This document shows positions 14,616-19,437 of a stretch of DNA of 19,437 bases, in pieces. Both the position numbers and the translations under genes were made by a program. The stretch is from contig JBKPSJ010000003.1 of the NCBI GenBank assembly GCA_046765875.1, positions 1 through 19,437 of the forward strand, given 5' to 3'. Under the pieces are notes generated by a model. The model worked only from the letters and a program-made list of their open reading frames with translations, did no database searches and was not told the origin of the DNA. The stretch is from DASRHY01 sp046765875 (GTDB taxonomy: Bacteria > Actinomycetota > Actinomycetes > Propionibacteriales > Kribbellaceae). How positions within the stretch are numbered: position 1 is the stretch's first letter; each line of letters begins with the position of its first letter.

Positions 14616-14899
14616 ACACCGCTGACCATCTCGTGGAGCAACGCGGAGGCAGTCGCCGGTCCGGTCGCACATGTGGTGCGCGATCTCAAGACCCGCCCAG
14701 GCGGTGACATCGGCGGCCACGGCAGCATCAAGCTGGCCCAGTCGCTGCTCACTGCCGGCCTCGTGGACGAGCTGCACCTCGCGTGGGTCCGGTCGTCGAT
14801 CCCAGCGGCCGACGTCTGTTCGAGCACCTCGACGACTTACGCCGACTCGACCTGCTCAGCGCTACACCGACACCGAGTGGGGCTGTCTGGCACGCGTAG
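14616..14899 (+). pseudogene. Decayed RibD_C / dihydrofolate reductase-like gene, C-terminal remnant
   Basis: The C-terminal half of a RibD_C protein is readable in two frames. From about 14616 one frame gives ISWSNAEAVAGPVAHVV, then RDLKTRPGGDIGGHGSIKL and AQSLLTAGLVDELHLA, the cofactor-binding GGDIxxHGS block of this family. At about 14783 the reading shifts by one base to VGPVVDPSGRRLFEHLDDL, then RRLDLLSATPTPSGAVW, the normal family C-terminus, ending at TAG 14897-14899. Restoring one G (CTCGCG-G-TGGGT) would join both halves, so a single-base deletion is the visible lesion. The N-terminal half upstream (14406-14615) is not recognisable in any frame, so the gene has also lost or scrambled its 5' end. 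It is a different subgroup from the intact neighbour at 13548, so it is probably not a tandem copy of it. Confidence 0.75.
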
Positions 14900-14912
14900 C
14901 GCGTCCCCCTGA

Positions 14913-15320
14913 TCACGCCTCGAAGTCGGCCGCCGTCATGCCGGCCGGATGACCCGGCGGCCACTGGACCAACTCGATCCGATAGCCGTCGGGATCGGTC
15001 AGCCATGACGTGCGCATCTCCGCTTCCAGGTCGGTGGGCGGCTCGGCTGTCACACCTTTCGTGGCGAGATCGGCGACGGTGGCATCCAGGTCATCCACCT
15101 GTACGACCAGGTGGTTCACGGCGCTGTTATCCGCGACCGGGCGCGCCGTGTCGTACACGAGCTCAAGACTGACGAAAGGATCGTCGGGCAGCTTCAGCAT
15201 GGTCAGGCGGCCGAATCCCGTCTCGGGGACGCTGCCGAGTTCGGCGTATCCCAACGCGGTGTAGAACGCGAGAGAGCGCCGCAGATCGGTGACCCGCAGC
15301 CCGAGATGCAGCATCCGCAT
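14913..15320 (-). CDS. VOC-family glyoxalase I-like protein, 135 aa
   Basis: Single VOC domain protein of the lactoylglutathione lyase type. All four classical metal ligand positions are filled: His5 (MRMLHLGLRV), Glu53 (FVSLELVYD), His70 (AVNHLVVQVDDL) and Glu116 (DPDGYRIELVQW). It could thus be a real metal-dependent lyase; in an actinomycete the thiol partner would more likely be mycothiol than glutathione, which is inference. The last ~15 residues (PPGHPAGMTAADFEA) form a short tail. The start is ATG 15320; ATG 15314 is an in-frame alternative. No ribosome binding site is seen, but TAGTCT ends seven bases before the ATG and could be a -10 box for a leaderless mRNA, without a matching -35. 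It is divergent from the potassium channel gene, with 80 bases between starts. Confidence 0.9.
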   Translation of the reverse strand: MRMLHLGLRVTDLRRSLAFYTALGYAELGSVPETGFGRLTMLKLPDDPFVSLELVYDTARPVADNSAVNHLVVQVDDLDATVADLATKGVTAEPPTDLEAEMRTSWLTDPDGYRIELVQWPPGHPAGMTAADFEA

Positions 15321-15400
15321 GCCCGGCAGACTAATGCCATTCGTTCGGCGGCCCGAGTGGGACGATCGATGGGCTGGCTTTCAGGGAGGGATCGGACGTC

Positions 15401-15868
15401 ATGGCTCGTATGAATGTCGTCGAGCGCCGGTTCCAGGCGTTCCTGCGTACGCCGTTGTCGGTTCGCAATGCGATGGGGGTTATCGTCAGCGCGACGTTGG
15501 TGAGCGTGTTCGCCGGCGGCTTCCTGATCACCTTGGTCGACGGCGAGGAGTTCCCCGACTTCGGTACGGGACTGTGGTGGGCGTTGCAGACCGTGACCAC
15601 GGTCGGGTACGGCGACGTGACCCCCAAGAACACCGTCGGCCGTTTCGTGGGGGCGGTGTTCATGCTGGAGGCGATCGCGTTCGTGGCGATCGTGACCGCG
15701 GCGATCACCTCGAGCTTCGTGGAGCGGGCACGCCGCGAGCGGGCCCCCGGGTCAGATGCCGCGAGCAGTGAGCAACTGACCGCTCAGCTCTCGAAGATCA
15801 GCGCTCGGCTGGAGCGGATCGAGCAGGCTCTCGAGCGCGACGGGTCGCCGGGAGCGCGCGATGGCTAG
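15401..15868 (+). CDS. Two-TM potassium channel (ion channel family), 155 aa
   Basis: Minimal K+ channel subunit, expected to assemble as a tetramer in the plasma membrane. Order: cytoplasmic N-terminus, TM1 (about 26-46, GVIVSATLVSVFAGGFLITL), pore helix (about 55-66, GTGLWWALQTVT), the selectivity filter TVGYGD (67-72), and TM2 (about 80-106, GRFVGAVFMLEAIAFVAIV). The C-terminal tail has a predicted coiled coil (SSEQLTAQLSKISARLERI, about 122-140) that could help oligomerise the subunits. No RCK or cyclic-nucleotide domain is present, so gating is not apparent. The start ATG 15401 is preceded by GGGAGGG at a longish distance; ATG 15410 is an alternative. Its last codons overlap the start of the next gene by 8 bases, so the two are translationally coupled. 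Confidence 0.93.
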   Translation: MARMNVVERRFQAFLRTPLSVRNAMGVIVSATLVSVFAGGFLITLVDGEEFPDFGTGLWWALQTVTTVGYGDVTPKNTVGRFVGAVFMLEAIAFVAIVTAAITSSFVERARRERAPGSDAASSEQLTAQLSKISARLERIEQALERDGSPGARDG

Positions 15869-16121
15869 CGTCGTCAGCAGGCTGCGGCAAGCGCTGGTCA
15901 GCGTCTTGGCCGGATTCGCGGTGCTGGCAATGGTGGCCGGACTGGCGTACGTCTTGCGCAGCCCATTCCTGACCGCCGTCGGCACCACCGTCCTGACCGT
16001 CGCAGCCGGCTTCCTCGCGGGTACGTCAACCAACGCCGGCAATCGTCTGCTGTCCACGGTCGCCGGCGCCACGGTCGGGCTCCTGGCCACCGCGACTCAT
16101 CCCCGTTCCCAGGCCGTCTGA
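15861..16121 (+). CDS. Small membrane protein coupled to the potassium channel, 86 aa
   Basis: The ATG at 15861 overlaps the channel gene's stop (15866-15868) in another frame, a classic translational coupling arrangement. The protein has two to three hydrophobic segments (about 11-32 ALVSVLAGFAVLAMVAGLAY, about 34-53 SPFLTAVGTTVLTVAAGFLA, and 61-77 NRLLSTVAGATVGLLA) with a Ser/Thr/Asn-rich connector. There is no recognised domain. Because it is tied to the channel gene it may be an accessory or scaffolding subunit, which is inference. Its stop at 16119-16121 runs into three short tandem repeats and the convergent SulP gene. Confidence 0.75.
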   Translation: MASVVSRLRQALVSVLAGFAVLAMVAGLAYVLRSPFLTAVGTTVLTVAAGFLAGTSTNAGNRLLSTVAGATVGLLATATHPRSQAV

Positions 16122-16149
16122 CCAGCCTGAACCAGCCTGAACCAGCTGA
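16121..16149. repeat. Three tandem ACCAGCCTGA repeats in a convergent junction
   Basis: ACCAGCCTGA occurs at 16121-16130 and 16131-16140, then ACCAGC-TGA with one base missing at 16141-16149. It fills most of the 40-base gap between the small membrane protein and SulP stops. It is probably replication slippage; no terminator stem was seen here. Confidence 0.85.
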
Positions 16150-16161
16150 ACCTCCTGGACG

Positions 16162-17928
16162 TCAGCGGAGGTCGTGCGCACCCGGCCCAGGCGCCCAGCC
16201 CTCGCCCGTCTCTTCCTGGAAGGCCTCCACCGCCAGTCTGATCGTGGCGAAGAAACGACCGAACTGGATGGCCTCACCCAGCTCATAATTCGTCAGCCTT
16301 CTGCGCACAGGGTCCTTCAGTTCGGCGAACACGAGCTCGACGCCCTGCTTGCTGAGCTCACCGACGAGATCGGCGAGCATATCGGCCGCGGTGGTGTCGA
16401 TATCGGTGATCGGCTCGGCCGCCACGATGATCCAGCGCGGCCGCGGATCGGTGGTCGCCAGATGCCGGACCTGGTCGCGGAAGACTCGCACGTTGGCGAA
16501 GAACAAGGGAGCGTCGAACCGATAGATCACCAAACCGGGCAGATGCTGCGTGGGCGGGTGGAAGCTGATGTCGTGGTAGCCCGCCAGATCCTCGGTTCGT
16601 CCCAGCACGGCCTGGTGAGGTCGCCAGGCACGGTTGAAGACGACCAGGATCGACAGTCCGACGGCGATGCCGATTCCGGGCAGGACGCCGAGCAGGCTCA
16701 CTCCGAGGAAGGCCGCCAAGGCCAGGATGAAGTCGGACCGGCGCTGCCGGCGGAGTCGCCGCAGGCCGGCGATGTCGGCCAACGACATCGACGCCGCGAT
16801 GACCACGGCGGCGAGCGTGGGTTGCGGAAGGTTGCGCAGCAGCCCCGGCGCGAAGATCAGCATGGCCGCGATACTGACGGCGCCGACCAGCCCCGTCAGC
16901 TGAGTCTTCGCGCCGTTCTGTGCCGCAACTGCCGTACGCGATCCGCTCGTACTGACCGGAAAGCCCTGGAACAGACCAGCCGCGAATGAGGCGGCGCCCA
17001 CACCGACCATCTCGCGGTCCGCCGAGACCTCCGCACCCCGTCGAGCAGCGAAGACCGACGCCGTCGAGATCGTGTCCGTCAGTGATACGAGCGCGATACC
17101 GAGCGCGCCGGCCAGCAGGAGCGATAGATCCTCGAGCGGCACGTGCGGGATGACGAACGGCGGAAATCCTTGAGGCATCGGCCCGACAACCCGGACGCCG
17201 TGCTCCTCCAGGTCGAACAGCTGCACGGCCCCGATAGCCAGCACAACCGCGACCAGAACGCCGGGCACCCTCGGAAGCAGACGCTGGCACACGACGATCA
17301 GGGCCAGACTGCCCAATCCGACGGCGAGGGCGGCCACCACCGTATCTCCATCGCCGACAGCACGGACGAACTGCACGGCCTCGTCGACGAGATCGTCGGC
17401 GTCGACCGAGAATCCGAACAGCTTGGGAAGCTGGCCGATGAATATGGTCAGAGCCAGCCCGTTGATATAGCCGAGCTGGGTCGGCTTCGAGAGCAGATCG
17501 GCGACGAATCCCAGCCGGAAGACACCCGCAAGTACTGTGATCGCCCCGACCATCAGCGCGAGCATCGCCGCATAGGACATGGCCAGCACCGGATCGCCTC
17601 CCGACGCCACGAGTGGCACCACCACCGCCGCGATCATCGGCCCGAGGGACGAGTCCGGTCCGAGCACGAGGACACGGGACGGACCGAAGATCGCATAACC
17701 GACCAGCGCCATGATGGTCGTGTACAGACCCGTGATCGGCGGCAGGCCGGCCAGCTCTGCATAGGCCATCCCCTGCGGCACAAGCAGCGTGGTGAGCACC
17801 AACCCCGCGACGAGGTCCTTGCTCAGCCAGTCCGGCCTGTACTCGCGCAGCGTCGCAACCCCGGGCAGGGCGTTCCACATCGCTCGGCCCGCGCGCTGCT
17901 GAACGTCGACCATAGGCAATCGTCCCAT
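16162..17928 (-). CDS. SulP-family anion transporter with C-terminal STAS domain, 588 aa
   Basis: Integral membrane transporter of the SulP/SLC26 family, which moves sulfate, bicarbonate or other anions, usually with Na+ or H+. The N-terminal signature LVPQGMAYAELAGLPPITGLY (residues about 49-69; PPITGLYTT is the core) is followed by VLGPDSSLGPM and about a dozen hydrophobic segments. DTISTASVFAARRGAEVSADRE and FPVSTSGSRTAVA mark the later transmembrane core. The STAS domain (about 463-565) includes YRFDAPLFFANV and AEPITDIDTTAADML. Substrate cannot be read from the sequence. Start ATG 17928 and ATG 17913 are both possible; neither has an ideal ribosome binding site (a GAGGTAGG lies about 20 bases upstream of the first). 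It follows the corA gene by 50 bases on the same strand, so the two probably form an operon. Confidence 0.95.
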   Translation of the reverse strand: MGRLPMVDVQQRAGRAMWNALPGVATLREYRPDWLSKDLVAGLVLTTLLVPQGMAYAELAGLPPITGLYTTIMALVGYAIFGPSRVLVLGPDSSLGPMIAAVVVPLVASGGDPVLAMSYAAMLALMVGAITVLAGVFRLGFVADLLSKPTQLGYINGLALTIFIGQLPKLFGFSVDADDLVDEAVQFVRAVGDGDTVVAALAVGLGSLALIVVCQRLLPRVPGVLVAVVLAIGAVQLFDLEEHGVRVVGPMPQGFPPFVIPHVPLEDLSLLLAGALGIALVSLTDTISTASVFAARRGAEVSADREMVGVGAASFAAGLFQGFPVSTSGSRTAVAAQNGAKTQLTGLVGAVSIAAMLIFAPGLLRNLPQPTLAAVVIAASMSLADIAGLRRLRRQRRSDFILALAAFLGVSLLGVLPGIGIAVGLSILVVFNRAWRPHQAVLGRTEDLAGYHDISFHPPTQHLPGLVIYRFDAPLFFANVRVFRDQVRHLATTDPRPRWIIVAAEPITDIDTTAADMLADLVGELSKQGVELVFAELKDPVRRRLTNYELGEAIQFGRFFATIRLAVEAFQEETGEGWAPGPGAHDLR

Positions 17929-17978
17929 CGACGACCACGTATCGACCTACCTCCGCGGCCCTGATTCAGCGACAGGCC

Positions 17979-18962
17979 TCACCACCAGCCCTGGCGACGG
18001 GCCCAGCGCAGCAGCAGCGCACTGATCGTCAGCATCACGAAGACGACAACCGCCAGCTGGATCCAATGCGTCCGCTGGTTGACGATCACGTTCATGCCAT
18101 AGATCGAGGCGAGCGCGGTGATCGGAAGGGTGATCGCCGCGATCACGGCCAGCCGCTCCATCGCCACGGTCATCTTCGTACTGACGCGGGTCTGGTACAG
18201 GTCGATCACGCCGAAGAGGAATTGCGACTCGCCGTCGCCGATCGAGCGGACCCGGTCGAACTGGTCGGTGAGGTCCTTGGCGAACTTCAGGTCCTCCTCC
18301 GGAACCATCCGGTCGAGGGTGCTGATCCGCCCGTAGACGTCGCACGACTGGGCCGCCATGGTACGGGCGGTGATCAGCTCGTGCCGGATCAGGAACAACT
18401 GATCGAGCAGGGACTCGGGCTCGCGGAAGTCGCCGGCCATCACCTCCTGCTCCAACTCGGGGATCTTCTCGGCCACAGCGCCGATCAGGCCCCGCTGCCG
18501 CCGCGCGATGGCCGAGCCGATTGCGTACGACACCTCCGCCGGCGAGCGCGGCACGAGCCGGCCTGCCCGGATTCGTCGTAGCACCGCCTCGGTCTCGACC
18601 AACGCTTCCGCCGGATCGACGGCAGGGTTCAGCGGCCCATGTACCGTCACCAGGAACCGGCGCCCGACGACCTGGTCCAGCTCGAGCAGATGCACATGTC
18701 CGGCGTGACCGGCCAGCGGCGTGTGGAGGGTGACGAAGAAATGACCCTCATAGCTGTGCACCGTCGGCACATGATTGCGGCGTTGACAAGCGTCGATGAC
18801 CAGGGGATGAACGTGGAACACGTCGGTCAGCACGGACTCGGCCTCGTCGTCCCACGCGGGGACATCGACCCAGGCGAATCCATCACCCCGCTCCAGTAGC
18901 GCCGGCAGATCCTGTGGGTCGTGTTCCTGCGCGCCCGACGCGGTGATGAACCGAACGTCCAT
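17979..18962 (-). CDS. corA: CorA-family divalent metal cation transporter, 327 aa
   Basis: Homopentameric Mg2+/Co2+ channel-type transporter. A soluble N-terminal domain (WVDVPAWDDEAESVL, HPLVIDACQRRNHVPTVHSY, HFFVTLHTPL) is followed by long stalk helices (VMAGDFREPESLLDQLFLI, LDRMVPEEDLKFAKDL). TM1 ends at the universal YGMN motif (288-291), and TM2 (WIQLAVVVFVMLTISALLL) leads to a basic tail RWARRQGWW. The loop after GMN reads VIVNQRTHW, not the MPEL type common in Mg2+ CorA proteins, so the ion preference may differ. I chose ATG 18962 because upstream residues in the open frame are Arg/Pro-rich and non-homologous looking. It is first of a likely corA-sulP operon. No clear promoter was found in the 74-base gap to the AraC-type gene. 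Confidence 0.93.
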   Translation of the reverse strand: MDVRFITASGAQEHDPQDLPALLERGDGFAWVDVPAWDDEAESVLTDVFHVHPLVIDACQRRNHVPTVHSYEGHFFVTLHTPLAGHAGHVHLLELDQVVGRRFLVTVHGPLNPAVDPAEALVETEAVLRRIRAGRLVPRSPAEVSYAIGSAIARRQRGLIGAVAEKIPELEQEVMAGDFREPESLLDQLFLIRHELITARTMAAQSCDVYGRISTLDRMVPEEDLKFAKDLTDQFDRVRSIGDGESQFLFGVIDLYQTRVSTKMTVAMERLAVIAAITLPITALASIYGMNVIVNQRTHWIQLAVVVFVMLTISALLLRWARRQGWW

Positions 18963-19036
18963 GACTCTCAGCGTGTCGCCCACAAGACCGATCGTCCACC
19001 CGGTCCGGCGTAGGCGGGATGGGCGGGTCGGTGGGA

Positions 19037-19437
19037 TCAGGTTCGGGGCGCGGTGGGCCAGGCCACGTCGTCGATCGCGAGCCACGGGGCTGTGGCCACG
19101 GCGGTGGGGGTGATTCCGGCCATCGCTTTGACCTCGCGGTGGAGGTGGGACTGGTCGACGTAGCCGCTCTGGGCGGCAACGCTCGCCGCGGCATTACCCG
19201 CAGCGAGGAGGTGAGCGGCGTGGTCGAAGCGCACCAGCTGGGCGGCGCGCTTCGGTGTGAGACCGATCTGGGCTCGGACGCGTGACCACAGCCGCTGCCT
19301 GCTCCAGCCGACCTCGTCCGCCAGGCCGTCGATCCGTACCAGACCTCGGCTGGCGATCGTCCGCCGCCAGGCGTAGGCGACCTCCCGATCGAGCGATGGG
19401 CGGGCGCCCAGCCGTCGGCCGAGCACGTCCGCCGCGA
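19037..19437 (-). CDS. AraC-type helix-turn-helix regulator, C-terminal part (runs off the window)
   Basis: The frame is open through the right edge, so only the C-terminal ~133 residues are visible. They contain the double helix-turn-helix of AraC/XylS regulators: VRIDGLADEVGWSRQRLWSR and VRAQIGLTPKRAAQLVRF for the first half, then HLLAAGNAAASVAAQSGYVD and QSHLHREVKAMAGITPTAV for the second. A GTG at 19426 exists in frame, but the residues around it (VLGRRLGARPSLDREVAYAWR) read as the interior of a longer protein of this family, so the true start lies outside. The stop is 75 bases from the corA start, on the same strand, so it could lie upstream of corA in one transcript or simply be its neighbour. 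Its ligand-binding part is not visible. Confidence 0.9.
   Translation of the reverse strand, partial: AADVLGRRLGARPSLDREVAYAWRRTIASRGLVRIDGLADEVGWSRQRLWSRVRAQIGLTPKRAAQLVRFDHAAHLLAAGNAAASVAAQSGYVDQSHLHREVKAMAGITPTAVATAPWLAIDDVAWPTAPRT

Noticed and set aside
13548..14899. Tandem duplication of the RibD_C gene
   Set aside because: The intact gene and the relic differ in sequence type (VTIASTDITRQALDLGL versus GGDIGGHGSIKLAQSLL), so a recent duplication is not supported.
16358..17938. A 526-residue minus-strand frame over the SulP gene
   Set aside because: Arg/Gly/Ala-rich shadow in another frame of the SulP gene, whose own frame has transmembrane segments and a STAS domain.
1..19437. tRNA, rRNA, CRISPR arrays, insertion sequences and phage attachment sites
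   Set aside because: None was recognised on either strand by reading; no transposase or integrase frame is present. The only tandem repeat is the short 10-mer array at 16121-16149.

Overview
This 19.4 kb window is high-GC DNA with strongly G/C-biased third codon positions, AAGGAG-type ribosome binding sites and gene families typical of Actinomycetota. These include SigE-family sigma factors paired with a membrane protein, GAF-ANTAR proteins, large LAL-type LuxR regulators, a rifamycin monooxygenase and small secreted proteins. The closest fit is a soil actinomycete of the Nocardioidaceae/Kribbella type; that placement is inference from gene style only. No tRNA, rRNA, CRISPR array or insertion sequence was seen.

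Left part (1-6583). A 53-aa acidic small ORF (minus strand) diverges from a broken SigE-family sigma gene. The sigma gene keeps region 2 but lacks region 4, and it runs out of frame into its usual partner, a membrane-anchored beta-rich protein (553-1506). A very large LAL/LuxR regulator (1525-4320, minus) faces a tight plus-strand cassette: a VOC protein with a C-terminal extension, an SRPBCC protein and a metallo-beta-lactamase-fold hydrolase. A perfect 15-bp hairpin lies between the last two genes.

Middle (6691-11865). An orotate-phosphoribosyltransferase-like protein is followed by a small secreted protein with a C-terminal membrane anchor. These converge on a second LAL/LuxR regulator (7849-10413, minus), with a hairpin at the junction. 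That regulator has a near-canonical promoter placed so that its mRNA would be leaderless. Divergent from it is a secreted protein of unknown function carrying a CIDMPGMGGMGVH motif, then a GAF-ANTAR RNA-binding regulator with a SigB/SigF-like promoter candidate.

Rifamycin module (11904-14135). After a strong terminator hairpin lies a near-match to the rifamycin-associated element (RAE), 82 bases upstream of a rox-type rifampicin monooxygenase. A RibD_C/dihydrofolate-reductase-like protein follows, possibly on the same transcript. Downstream are a 39-aa very basic small gene and a decayed second RibD_C gene with a visible one-base deletion.

Right part (14913-19437). A second VOC protein, with a complete metal-ligand set, diverges from a two-TM potassium channel whose stop overlaps a small membrane protein. 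Convergent with these is a probable corA-sulP operon (divalent cation and anion transport). The window ends inside an AraC-type regulator that runs off the edge.

The best-supported specialised system is the RAE-rox rifamycin resistance unit. The least described items are the small genes, the LAL-facing VOC/SRPBCC/MBL cassette and the CIDMPGMGGMGVH secreted protein.
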